NCBI RefSeq assembly: GCF_000264455.2
Contig: NC_017956.1
Coordinates: 2,215,501 to 2,279,500 of the forward strand
DNA: 64,000 bases
Direction of reading: 5' to 3'
Origin: Tistrella mobilis KA081020-065
GTDB lineage: Bacteria; Pseudomonadota; Alphaproteobacteria; Tistrellales; Tistrellaceae
The translations under genes were made by a program, and so were the position numbers. Within the stretch, counting starts at the first letter, position 1, and each line of letters opens with the position of its first letter. Under the pieces are notes generated by a model. It was given only the letters and a program-made list of their open reading frames with translations, made no database searches and was not told the origin of the DNA. This document shows positions 17,455-26,140 of this stretch, piece by piece.

Positions 17455-18447
17455 CTACTCGCCTGCACGACGCACGGCACGGGCAAGGGCTGCGGGAACC
17501 ATGCTGATATGGCCTTCGCCAGGCACCACCAGCAGCTCCAGATGACCGGCATCGCCCTGCAGCTCGACCAGGCGTACATACATGTCCCGGACGCCGTCGA
17601 TCATTCGCGCCATGTTGCGGAAAGCGACACGTTCCGGCGTATCGTCCGCCTCCGGATCCTGCTCGGCACCACCGACGGCAAGCGTCAGATTCAATGCAGG
17701 CCGATCGGCCCGTGCCGCGAAATTCGCCTCCTCGGTCAGTAGTTCCCGATCGTTCCACCAGATCGACGGGCTGGAGGCCATCCAGCGCCGGAAGGTATGC
17801 GGCCGGGTGAACGCGGCGTGCAGCACGAAACGTCCGCCGAGCGAATGGCCGAACAGGCTCGCCCGGTCGTCGTTCACCGGGAAACGACGGACCACCTCGG
17901 GACGGATCTCGTTCAGAATGACGTCCAGAAACGCCTCGTCGCCACCGGTCGGCACTTTCGGTGCGCGCGTGCCCATGATCGACCGTCCCCGGGGTGTCAC
18001 CGCCGAGGTGAAATCCAGATAGCGCCGGGTAAGATCGAAGCCGATCACACCGGGATAGCCGATCGCCACCACCGCAATCGGCCGTTCCCACCCTAACAGC
18101 CTGGCCGTGGTACCGGCCACACCGAAGAAGGCATTGCCGTCGAGCACATAGAGCACCGGGAACCCGCCCGGCGGCGGGGTGACCGGCGGCACCGACACAT
18201 CCACCCGATAGGTCAGGCCGTTGCGCGCCGCCGTCAGGTCGAAAGCGTGCAGGCCCGGCGCCACCGGCACGGCATCCGCAACCCCGGGTGCCCCCGCAGC
18301 CCTGGCGGGCAGCGGCGTCCCCGAGAGCGCGAAGGCCAGAACGAAAGCGGCGGCAAAGGGCATCAGCGGGCGCAGCACGACGGGCATCTCCAGCAGGTCG
18401 ATCCGGGCGCCCATGGGACCGCAACTTGGATTGCGACGCAATCTCAT
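17455..18447 (-). CDS. Secreted alpha/beta-hydrolase of the Fes/IroE esterase type
   Basis: This is a 330-residue hydrolase with an export signal (hydrophobic stretch PFAAAFVLAFAL, likely cut after ARA). Catalytic motifs are Ser in FGHSLGG and His in GEGHISM. RYLDFTSAV and the segment around DVSVPP resemble periplasmic esterases of the enterobactin-esterase (IroE/Fes) family. It may act on siderophore esters or other acyl esters; no siderophore genes are nearby to support that. The start is uncertain: the frame opens at ATG 18447, but ATG 18387 would give a more normal signal peptide. It follows the ThDP-enzyme gene by 15 bases. Confidence 0.75.
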   Translation of the reverse strand: MRLRRNPSCGPMGARIDLLEMPVVLRPLMPFAAAFVLAFALSGTPLPARAAGAPGVADAVPVAPGLHAFDLTAARNGLTYRVDVSVPPVTPPPGGFPVLYVLDGNAFFGVAGTTARLLGWERPIAVVAIGYPGVIGFDLTRRYLDFTSAVTPRGRSIMGTRAPKVPTGGDEAFLDVILNEIRPEVVRRFPVNDDRASLFGHSLGGRFVLHAAFTRPHTFRRWMASSPSIWWNDRELLTEEANFAARADRPALNLTLAVGGAEQDPEADDTPERVAFRNMARMIDGVRDMYVRLVELQGDAGHLELLVVPGEGHISMVPAALARAVRRAGE

Positions 18448-18462
18448 TGAACGACATGCCGG

Positions 18463-20112
18463 TCAATACGGATCGGCACCGCCGATGGTGATCTCCAGAA
18501 CAGCCGGCCGCCCTGCCCCGAGCAACCCTGGCAGGCCGTCCCGGATTGCGGCCACGGTGTCGGCACGGAGATGCTCCACCCCCATCGACGCCGCCAGCTG
18601 ATCGAAGGCGATGGCGGGATCGTCCAGAACCATGCCGACGGCATGCCCTGCCGCAGCACTCTCCAGCCCCATCGCCGTCGCCGTCCGCATCAGAATGTCG
18701 TAGCGCCGGTTGTTCAGGATCACGAAGATGACCGGCAGCCGCAGCCGGGCGGCCGTCCACAGCGCCTGCGGCGCATACATGGCACCGCCATCACCCGTCA
18801 TGCACAGTACCGGCCGGCCGGTTGCGAGTGCGACGCCCGCAGCCGCCGGCATGCCCCAGCCCAGCCCGGCGCTGGCGACGAAATCATGCCGGTCGCCGAT
18901 GCCGCCCTGCCAGAGCCGGCGCAGCCCCCCGATCAGGGCCGAGGCCTCGTTGACCACGGTCACGCCCCGCGGGGCCGCCTTCAGCACCGCATCGGCGGCG
19001 ATCATCGGATGCAGCGGCAGCCGGTCGCGAAGCCTGTCGAGCCGCGCCGTGAAGCCGGCATCGGCGACCGCCTTCTCCGCCCGCCGCCGCATGGTGACGG
19101 CGGCGACGCCCGGCCGCGCCACGACCGCAGAGAGTGCGGCAAGGCCTGCCGCCGGATCGCCGCCGACCACCAGATCGGCCGCGACGTCGAGCCCGGGCGC
19201 CGCCGGATCGCGGGCCAGCTGGATGACCCGCATCCCCTGCGGCAGGGTGGGTCCGGGCCGGTAGTGATAGGGCCTGATCGCCCCCTCTCCCGCCAGCACC
19301 GCCAGCCGTGCGTCGCCGAGGATCGAGCGGATCTCCGCCAGATCGGGCGGCAGCACACCACGCCAGCCCGGGTGATCGGTCGGGAAAAGATGGGCGCGCG
19401 GCACCGGGGTCGCAAAGACCCGGCAGCCCGTGGCATCGGCAAAGGCGATCGCCGCCCTCATCCCCTGCGGCCCGGCCAGCGTGTCCGACACCAGAAGCAC
19501 CAGATCATCGGCCTCCGCACCTGCGATCATCGACGCCGCGGCATCGATGTCACCCGCAGCCGGGGCCGGCGCGGGAATGCGCGGCGGTGGCGGGTCGGCG
19601 GCGGCAAGCGTCAGATCGACCGGCAGCGACAGAAAGACCGGCCCCGGCGGCCAGGCCCGGGCCAGCGCAAAGGCCCGGCGCAGCACCTGGCCGGCATCCT
19701 CGGGCCGGGTCAGTTCATGGGCATGCTTCACCACCGGCCGGGCAATGCCCACCAGATCATCGGCCAGCCAGGGGGCGCGGATCAGATGCCGGCTGTCCTG
19801 CTGGCCGGCGATGACCACCAGCGGCGTGCGCATGCGCGCCGCCCCGATCATCGCCCCCATGGCATGGCCAAGCCCGGAAGCGGTGTGGAGATGGGCGACC
19901 CCCACCCTGCCGGCGGCATGGGCATAGCCGTCGGCCATGGCGACGGCGACTGCCTCCTGAAGCGCCGGCACATAGCTGAGCCCGGGTGCGCGGGCGACGG
20001 CATCGAGCAGAGGCAGTTCGGTGGAACCCGGATTGCCGAAGACGTGGGTAACGCCCTCATCCTCCAGCACCGCCGCGATCATCCGCGCGACCGACCTCTG
20101 CCCGTCCCCCAT
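18463..20112 (-). CDS. Thiamine-diphosphate-dependent decarboxylase, benzoylformate decarboxylase-like
   Basis: With ATG 20112 the protein has 549 residues, normal for this superfamily, and GGGGCGAG lies just upstream. VFGNPGSTELP, the activating Glu in ALQEA and a His in LHTASGLGHAMG match benzoylformate decarboxylase and its relatives. The ThDP-Mg site is MTGDGGAMY followed by ILNN. The reaction is probably non-oxidative decarboxylation or carboligation of a 2-oxo acid. Acetolactate-synthase-like annotation is possible but the N-terminus fits MdlC better. It shares a transcript with the esterase downstream. Confidence 0.82.
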   Translation of the reverse strand: MGDGQRSVARMIAAVLEDEGVTHVFGNPGSTELPLLDAVARAPGLSYVPALQEAVAVAMADGYAHAAGRVGVAHLHTASGLGHAMGAMIGAARMRTPLVVIAGQQDSRHLIRAPWLADDLVGIARPVVKHAHELTRPEDAGQVLRRAFALARAWPPGPVFLSLPVDLTLAAADPPPPRIPAPAPAAGDIDAAASMIAGAEADDLVLLVSDTLAGPQGMRAAIAFADATGCRVFATPVPRAHLFPTDHPGWRGVLPPDLAEIRSILGDARLAVLAGEGAIRPYHYRPGPTLPQGMRVIQLARDPAAPGLDVAADLVVGGDPAAGLAALSAVVARPGVAAVTMRRRAEKAVADAGFTARLDRLRDRLPLHPMIAADAVLKAAPRGVTVVNEASALIGGLRRLWQGGIGDRHDFVASAGLGWGMPAAAGVALATGRPVLCMTGDGGAMYAPQALWTAARLRLPVIFVILNNRRYDILMRTATAMGLESAAAGHAVGMVLDDPAIAFDQLAASMGVEHLRADTVAAIRDGLPGLLGAGRPAVLEITIGGADPY

Positions 20113-20243
20113 GTCGTCTCGCCCCTGCCGCTTCGTATCCGCATGATGATCGCGCATGGCGCACATCATTCTGCCGACAGTCGCGGCATCGCTTCAAGAC
20201 GGCAGACAGCAGGGGCGATTGACGATGTCTCGGGGTCCCCCCG

Positions 20244-21449
20244 TCAGGCGGCGCCGAGGATGGCCTCGTCGGTCACGCCGAACAGTTCGTAGCGGATGTT
20301 CGCGGGCGCGACCCCGGCCGCGATCAGGTGCCGGGCCTGCGCCTTCTGGAACGCCCGGGGCCCGCACATATAGACATCGACCTCGCGATCGGGCAGCAGC
20401 CCGGCGATGCGTTCCGCGTCGAAACGGCCGACCGAATGATGGGTCACGCCGACGCGGTCCGATGCGCCCGGGCGCTCATAGGCGATGTGCAGATCCAGGC
20501 CGGGCGTCGCCTCGGCCAGCGCGCGCAGATGGGCCCCGAAGGCATGGGTTTCGCCGTCAATCGCCGCATGGGCCCAGATCACCGGATGGTCTGGCCGCGT
20601 CGCCGCCAGGGTTTCCACCATGGCGAGCAGCGGCGTCTGGCCGACACCGGCACCCAGCAGCAGGATCGGCCGCGGCGTCTCCGCATCCAGGAAGAAGTCG
20701 CCCGCCGGCGGCGCCACCTCCAGCACCGCGCCGGGGCGGATCGTGTCGTGCAGCAGGCCCGAGCCACGGCCTTCGGGTTCACGCTTCACCGCGATCCGCC
20801 AGCGGCCGTTGGCGGCACGTCCGGCCAGGCTGTAATGGCGCAGCAGCTGGGTGCCGTCAGGCCGGGTCAGGCGCAGGGTCAGATACTGGCCGGGGGCGAA
20901 ATCCGGCAGTGCCCCCCCATCCTCGGGCGCCAGCAGGAAGCTCTTGATCACGCGGCTTTCCTCGGCGACCGCCTCGACCACGAAGTGGCGGAAACCGCGC
21001 CAGCCGCCCGGCCGTGCCGCGACCTCGCCGGCAAGCGCCGCCTCGCGATCGATGAACACCTTTGCGAGCAGACCATAGGCCTCGCCCCAGGCCGCCAGGA
21101 TCGGCGGTGTCGCCGCATCGCCCAGCACGTCCGAAATCGCGGCCAGCAGATTGGCCCCCACCACGTCGTACTGCTCGGGCCGAACCTGGACGGCGACATG
21201 CTTGTGGGCGATGCGTTCCACCGCACCCGCCAGCGCAGCCAGGTTGTCGATATGCTCGGCATAGGCCAGCACGGCCGCCGCCAGCGCCCGCGGCTGCGAC
21301 CCGTCGCGCTGATGCGCCGGATCGAACATCGCCGCGATCTCGGGGGCGGCCAGCAGGCGCTCGTAGAACCGGGTGGTGATGGCCTCGCCATGGGTGCGCA
21401 GCACGGGCACCGTTGCCTTGACGAGGGTAATGGTCGCGTCGCTCAACAT
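20244..21449 (-). CDS. hmp: Flavohemoglobin, nitric oxide dioxygenase
   Basis: The 401-residue enzyme turns NO and O2 into nitrate using NAD(P)H. The globin domain has Tyr29 (FYERLL) and proximal His84 (IAHKHVAVQVRPEQYDVVG). The FAD domain has LLRHYSLAG, and the NAD domain has GAGVGQTPLLAM and VYMCGPRAF. The C-terminus YELFGV is typical. GGAGAG six bases before ATG 21449 sets the start. It is a single gene with its own upstream region, where a perfect palindrome (21566-21592) could bind an NO-sensing regulator. Confidence 0.95.
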   Translation of the reverse strand: MLSDATITLVKATVPVLRTHGEAITTRFYERLLAAPEIAAMFDPAHQRDGSQPRALAAAVLAYAEHIDNLAALAGAVERIAHKHVAVQVRPEQYDVVGANLLAAISDVLGDAATPPILAAWGEAYGLLAKVFIDREAALAGEVAARPGGWRGFRHFVVEAVAEESRVIKSFLLAPEDGGALPDFAPGQYLTLRLTRPDGTQLLRHYSLAGRAANGRWRIAVKREPEGRGSGLLHDTIRPGAVLEVAPPAGDFFLDAETPRPILLLGAGVGQTPLLAMVETLAATRPDHPVIWAHAAIDGETHAFGAHLRALAEATPGLDLHIAYERPGASDRVGVTHHSVGRFDAERIAGLLPDREVDVYMCGPRAFQKAQARHLIAAGVAPANIRYELFGVTDEAILGAA

Positions 21450-21565
21450 GCGGAACTCTCCGGAACCTTCAACTCTGGCTTGGGTCCGGTGCATGGGCCG
21501 GATCCCGCAGGGCCGCCCTCCCGGACAAAAAGCTGTATATCAGACGTTTCTTATAATCGCCAAGG

Positions 21566-21592
21566 ATAACATTCATTTCATGCGAATGTTAT
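21566..21592. promoter_or_regulatory. Perfect 9+9 palindrome upstream of hmp
   Basis: ATAACATTC and GAATGTTAT are exact inverse repeats separated by nine bases, in an AT-rich patch between hmp (minus) and the glycosyltransferase operon (plus). The half-site AACATTCATTT resembles the NsrR half-site (AAGATGCATTT), so an NO-responsive operator for hmp is likely. The repeat overlaps the -35 area of one possible hmp promoter. Confidence 0.6.
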
Positions 21593-21711
21593 TGCATGGA
21601 TGTCGCGCCCTGCAGGCGCCCTTACCGCGTCGCGACATCCGTGCTTCCCGTCCGCTGCCGGCCTGTGCCATAGTCCGGCCGATATGCCGCAAGCTGGAGG
21701 TTCCGGAAGGC

Positions 21712-23034
21712 ATGAACGGCGCGCGTGTGCTGATCTACAGCCACGACAGCTTCGGGCTCGGCCATCTGCGCAGATGCCGCGAGATTGCACACGGCCTGGT
21801 CGGGACATTCCCCGACATGTCGGTGCTGATCCTCTCGGGTTCGCCGATCATCGGCAGCTTCGATTTCAGAACCCGCACCGACTTCGTCCGGGTGCCGGGT
21901 GTCATCAAGCTGCGCAATGGCGATTACACCTCGCTGAAGCTCAAGATGGACGTCGACCACATCCTGAAGCTCAGGGGGGCGATCATCGAGCGCACGGCCG
22001 AGGTGTTCGAGCCCGACGTGTTCATCGTGGACAAGGAACCGCTGGGCCTGCGCGGCGAGGTCGCCCGCACGCTGAAGCGGCTGAAGCGCCGCGGCACCCG
22101 GCTGGTGCTGGGGCTGCGCGATGTGATGGACGAGCCCGCCCAGCTGGCGCCCGAATGGAAGCGCAAGCGGGTGCTGCCGGCGTTGCGCGACCTTTACGAC
22201 GACATCTGGGTCTACGGCCTGCCGGAAATCCATGATCCGCTGGAAGGCATCGACCTGCCGGCGGATGTCCGCGCCAAGATGACCTTTACCGGCTATCTGC
22301 GCCGCGAAGCGGTACGTGGTGCTGCATCGGAACGCATCCAGTCGCTGATCGCCGGCGACCCGTACATCCTGGTCACCACCGGCGGCGGCGGTGATGGCGA
22401 AGAGCTGATCGACTGGGTGCTGAAGGCCTATGAACAGCACGGGTCCAGCCTGCCGCACCGCGCCGTGCTGGTGCTGGGGCCGTTCATGAACCGCGAGGCG
22501 CGCGACCGGCTGCGCGCCCGGGCCCAGAAGCTGGACAAGATCGAAGCGCTGACCTTCGATGCGAATATCGAGACCCTGATGGCCGGTGCGCTGGGTGTGG
22601 TCGCCATGGGCGGCTACAACACCTTCTGCGAGATCCTGTCGCTCGACAAGCCCGCGGTCATCGTGCCGCGCACCGAGCCCCGGCTGGAACAGTTCATCCG
22701 CGCCGACCGGGCCGAGAAGCTGGGGCTGACCCGGATGCTGCTCGATCCGGGCCCCGATCGCAGCGCCGCCGCCATGGCCGAGGCGCTGCAGGGCCTCGAG
22801 CGCCAGCCCCACCCGTCTTCGGTGATGCCGGCCGGCATGCTCGACGGGCTAGATGCGGTCGCCGATCTGGTGGGTGCCGAGTTGGACCGGCGCGGCCGGC
22901 CCCAGGCCCGGATCCGCCAGGTATCGGGCGGCGGTGCCGGCCTGCTTCAGGCCCCGCAGGCCGAGGCCGCGCCCGACGAGGAAACCTGGTCCGACGAGGC
23001 CGATTTCGGGGCACGACGCCGTGCGGCACCCTGA
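21712..23034 (+). CDS. Predicted glycosyltransferase (COG4671-like), first gene of a glycan operon
   Basis: The 440-residue cytoplasmic protein begins RVLIYSHDSFGLGHLRRCREI, the nucleotide-sugar glycosyltransferase B-fold pattern of the predicted glycosyltransferase group COG4671 (MurG-like). A second Rossmann half carries the TTGGGGDGEELID loop and VVAMGGYNTFCEILS, where donor sugar is bound. GGAGG lies 11 bases before the ATG. The last 45 residues are a poorly conserved acidic tail. A distant paralogue is encoded at 26141-27349 in the same operon. Donor and acceptor are unknown. Confidence 0.83.
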   Translation: MNGARVLIYSHDSFGLGHLRRCREIAHGLVGTFPDMSVLILSGSPIIGSFDFRTRTDFVRVPGVIKLRNGDYTSLKLKMDVDHILKLRGAIIERTAEVFEPDVFIVDKEPLGLRGEVARTLKRLKRRGTRLVLGLRDVMDEPAQLAPEWKRKRVLPALRDLYDDIWVYGLPEIHDPLEGIDLPADVRAKMTFTGYLRREAVRGAASERIQSLIAGDPYILVTTGGGGDGEELIDWVLKAYEQHGSSLPHRAVLVLGPFMNREARDRLRARAQKLDKIEALTFDANIETLMAGALGVVAMGGYNTFCEILSLDKPAVIVPRTEPRLEQFIRADRAEKLGLTRMLLDPGPDRSAAAMAEALQGLERQPHPSSVMPAGMLDGLDAVADLVGAELDRRGRPQARIRQVSGGGAGLLQAPQAEAAPDEETWSDEADFGARRRAAP

Positions 23035-24322
23035 CGGCTGGCGACCCGGCCCCGGCGTGACCTCTGCCAGCCATGGCCAACAACCGACCATCGCCGTGGT
23101 CCTGAAGGGCTATCCCCGCCTGTCCGAGACCTTCATAGCCCAGGAAATCCGGGCGCTGGAAGTGGCCGGGCTGCCGCTTCGGCTGGTATCGCTGCGCCAT
23201 CCCACCGATACCCGCGTCCATCCGGTCCATCGCGAAATCACCGCCGGGGTCCGCTATCTGCCGGAATATCTCCATCAGGAGCCGTTCCGCGTGCTGCGCG
23301 GCCTGCGGCGTGCCGCCCGCCTGCCGGGCTTCGCCCGGGCCCGGGACGTCTGGCTGCGCGATCTTGCCCGCGACCGGACCCGCAACCGCATCCGCCGCTT
23401 CGGCCAGGCGGCCGTGCTCGCTGCCGAGCTGGAAGACGATGTGGCGATGATCTACGCCCATTTCCTTCACACCCCGGCCTCGGTCGCCCGCTATGCCGCG
23501 ATCATGCGCGGCCTGCCCTGGTCGGTGTCGGCCCATGCCAAGGACATCTGGACCAGCCCGGATTGGGAAAAGGCCGAAAAGCTGGCGGATTGCGCCTGGG
23601 CCGTCACCTGCACCGCCACCAATCGCGACCATCTGGCGTCGCTCGCCCCCGACGGCCGGGTGCAGCTGCTTTATCACGGCCTCGACCTCTCGCGCTTTCC
23701 CGATCCTGGGCCACAGCCGGCGGGACCGGACGGCACCGACCCGGCCCGCCCGGTCATCCTGGTGGGCGTCGGCCGGCTGGTCGAGAAAAAGGGCTGGGAC
23801 ACCGTGCTCGACGCCCTGGCCCTGCTGCCGGCGGATCTCGCCTGGCGCTTCGTCCATATCGGCGGCGGGCCGCTCAAGGACCGGCTGAAGGATCAGGCCG
23901 CCCGTCTCGGTCTCGCCGACCGGATCGACTGGCTGGGTGCCCGCGCCCAGGCCGAGGTGATCGAGGCCTATGGCCGGGCCGATCTCTTCGTGCTCGCCAG
24001 CCGCATCGCGGGCGACGGCGACCGCGACGGCCTGCCCAATGTTCTGATGGAAGCCCAGTCCCAGCGCCTGGCGGTGGTGGCGACGCGGGTTTCGGCCATT
24101 CCCGAATTCATCGACGACGGCGAAAACGGCCGGCTGGTGGCGCCCGATGATGCCGCCGGCCTGTCGGCGGCGCTCGCGTCCCTGATCGGCGATCCGGCCC
24201 GCCGGGCGGCGATGGGCGCGGCCGGGCGGCGCAGGCTTGAAGGCGCCTTCTCGCTGACCGGCTCGGTCGGGCCGCTGATCGACCGGCTGCGGGCGGCGGT
24301 GGCGGCGCGCGGAGGCCGCTGA
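23021..24322 (+). CDS. GT4-type glycosyltransferase
   Basis: This is a family 1/GT4 glycosyltransferase of about 433 residues. IAVVLKGYPRLSETFIAQEI near the N-terminus is typical of exopolysaccharide-type enzymes. The C-terminal half has GVGRLVEKKGWDTVLDAL, the donor site DGLPNVLMEAQ and the usual EFIDDGENGRLV. I chose GTG 23021, overlapping the preceding gene by 14 bases, because GGGG lies nine bases upstream; GTG 23057 is the alternative. It is coupled to the next gene through a TGATG overlap. Confidence 0.84.
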   Translation: MRHPDGWRPGPGVTSASHGQQPTIAVVLKGYPRLSETFIAQEIRALEVAGLPLRLVSLRHPTDTRVHPVHREITAGVRYLPEYLHQEPFRVLRGLRRAARLPGFARARDVWLRDLARDRTRNRIRRFGQAAVLAAELEDDVAMIYAHFLHTPASVARYAAIMRGLPWSVSAHAKDIWTSPDWEKAEKLADCAWAVTCTATNRDHLASLAPDGRVQLLYHGLDLSRFPDPGPQPAGPDGTDPARPVILVGVGRLVEKKGWDTVLDALALLPADLAWRFVHIGGGPLKDRLKDQAARLGLADRIDWLGARAQAEVIEAYGRADLFVLASRIAGDGDRDGLPNVLMEAQSQRLAVVATRVSAIPEFIDDGENGRLVAPDDAAGLSAALASLIGDPARRAAMGAAGRRRLEGAFSLTGSVGPLIDRLRAAVAARGGR

Positions 24323-25512
24323 TGCGGATCGCCCTCTACTGCCCCCTGAAACACCCCGATCATCCGGTGCCGAGCGGCGACCGGCGGATGGCCCGCCAGA
24401 TCCTGGCCGCCCTTCGCCATGCCGGCCATGACACCGTGCTCGCCTGCCGCTTCGGCAGCCGCGACGGCCGCGGCGATCCTGATCGGCAGGCGCGGATCGC
24501 GCGCATCGGCACCGCCCTCGGCCGGATGCTGGCCCGTCGCTACATGCGCCCCGCCGCCGCCGCCGCGCGCCCCGAGGCCTGGATCACCTATCACCTTTAT
24601 CACAAGGCGCCGGATCACCTGGGGCCGGTGGTCGCGGCCGCCCTCGACATCCCCTATCTGGTGATCGAGGCGTCGGATGCGCCCAAACGCGCGACCGGGC
24701 CCTGGCAGGCCGGTTTTCACGCCGCCCGCCATGCGCTCGCCGCCGCCGATCTGGTGATGCCGATGACCAGGCTCGACGCCGTCTGCCTGGGGCGCCTGCT
24801 GCCGGCGGACCGGCTTCGCCTGCTGCCGCCCTTTCTGGACGATATCGGCCTGTTCCAGGCCGCCCGTGCCGATCGTGCCCGGGCCCGTGCCCGGCTTGCC
24901 GTCGCCGCCGGGCTGGATCCGGCGCGGCCCTGGCTGCTGGCGGTCGGCATGATGCGGACCGGCGACAAGCTCGACAGCTACCGCGTGATCGGCCGCATGC
25001 TCGCCGATCCGGCGCTCGCCGCGACACCGCTTCATCTGCTGGTCGCAGGCGACGGCCCCGCCCGGGCCGAGGTGACGGCGGCACTCGAACCCACAGCCGC
25101 CGGCCGGGTGCATTTCCTGGGGGCACTTGCCCCCGCCCCCCTGGCCGCGGCGATGGCGGCATCCGATATCCTGGTCTGGCCGGCGGTGCGCGAAGCCTAT
25201 GGCATGGCGCTGCTCGAAGCCCAGGCGGCGGGGCTGCCGGTGGTTGCCGGCCGCACCGGCGGCGTACCCGATGTGGTGGATGACGGGGTGACCGGCCTTC
25301 TGGCCCCGCCGGAAGACACCGCCGCCCTCGCCGTCCTCACCCGACGGCTGATCGATGACCGGGAGACCCGCGCCCGGCTGGCCGCCGCGGCGGGCCGGCG
25401 TGCGGCCAGCCGCGATCTGGCCGCCGCAGCAGCCGCACTCGACGACGCGCTGGCCGCCGCCGCTCTCAATCATGCCGCACGGCGGCCGCGGCCGATGGAG
25501 GAGACGAGATGA
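24322..25512 (+). CDS. GT4-type glycosyltransferase
   Basis: This 396-residue retaining glycosyltransferase shows SGDRRMARQILAALRHAGH at the N-terminus (acceptor half). At the C-terminus it has VWPAVREAYGMALLEAQAAG (the E-x7-E donor motif) and VVDDGVTGLLAPPED. It begins on the last base of the previous gene's stop and overlaps the next gene by four bases. It is rich in Ala and Arg, in line with the GC content. The sugar is unknown. Confidence 0.85.
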   Translation: MRIALYCPLKHPDHPVPSGDRRMARQILAALRHAGHDTVLACRFGSRDGRGDPDRQARIARIGTALGRMLARRYMRPAAAAARPEAWITYHLYHKAPDHLGPVVAAALDIPYLVIEASDAPKRATGPWQAGFHAARHALAAADLVMPMTRLDAVCLGRLLPADRLRLLPPFLDDIGLFQAARADRARARARLAVAAGLDPARPWLLAVGMMRTGDKLDSYRVIGRMLADPALAATPLHLLVAGDGPARAEVTAALEPTAAGRVHFLGALAPAPLAAAMAASDILVWPAVREAYGMALLEAQAAGLPVVAGRTGGVPDVVDDGVTGLLAPPEDTAALAVLTRRLIDDRETRARLAAAAGRRAASRDLAAAAAALDDALAAAALNHAARRPRPMEETR

Positions 25513-26126
25513 CCGGACCTGCCCGCCCGACCACCGGCGGTATCATCCTGGCCCTGATCCGCCATGGCCGCACCGACTGGAACGACCAGGGCCGCATGCA
25601 GGGCCGGCACGACCTGCCGCTCAACGACCGGGGCCGCGCCGAGGTGACCGGCTGGCAGGTGCCCGCCGCCATCGCCACCGCCTATGACTGGTACACCTCG
25701 CCCCTCCTCCGGGCGCGCGAGACGGCGGCCCGGCTGGGGGCGCCCGGCGCCCGGGTGGCGCCCGAACTGGTCGAAATGGCCTGGGGCATCTGGGAGGGCC
25801 GGCGGCTGGAAGATCTGCGCCGAGAGCAGCCCGACCGCATGGCCCTGATGGAAGCCCAGGGCCTGGATTTCCGCCCGCCCGAGGGCGAAAGCCCGCGCGA
25901 TGTCCAGCGCCGGCTGAAGCCCTGGCTGGCGGCCATCGGCACCCATGGCCGCAATGTCGTGGCCGTCACCCACAAGGGCGTGATCCGCGCGATCTATGCC
26001 GCGGCCACCGGCTGGCCGATGCTGGGCAAGCCGCCGGAAAAGCTCGCCTGGGATGCCACCCATCTGTTCCGGGTCGACGAGACCGGCGCCGTCGCCGTGC
26101 GTCACCTGAACCTGAAGCTCGTCTGA
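25509..26126 (+). CDS. Histidine phosphatase family protein (phosphoglycerate mutase-like)
   Basis: The 205-residue enzyme has the RHG catalytic motif (LIRHGRTDWND), a second-site SPLLRARETA, WGIWEGRRLEDL and the later His in VTHKGVIRAIY. It therefore acts through a phosphohistidine on a small phosphate ester. GGAGG lies seven bases before its ATG, which overlaps the preceding stop. Inside a glycosyltransferase operon it may dephosphorylate a sugar phosphate, as CobC-like relatives do for other substrates; this is inference from position. Confidence 0.84.
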   Translation: MTGPARPTTGGIILALIRHGRTDWNDQGRMQGRHDLPLNDRGRAEVTGWQVPAAIATAYDWYTSPLLRARETAARLGAPGARVAPELVEMAWGIWEGRRLEDLRREQPDRMALMEAQGLDFRPPEGESPRDVQRRLKPWLAAIGTHGRNVVAVTHKGVIRAIYAAATGWPMLGKPPEKLAWDATHLFRVDETGAVAVRHLNLKLV

Positions 26127-26140
26127 GGACGCCAGACCAC

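Noticed and set aside
15562-17742. 726-codon plus-strand frame over the sigma-54 activator
   Set aside because: Antisense to a complete AAA+ activator gene, and it also crosses the sigma-54 promoter and enhancer palindromes. Gln/His/Arg-rich composition is typical of a shadow.
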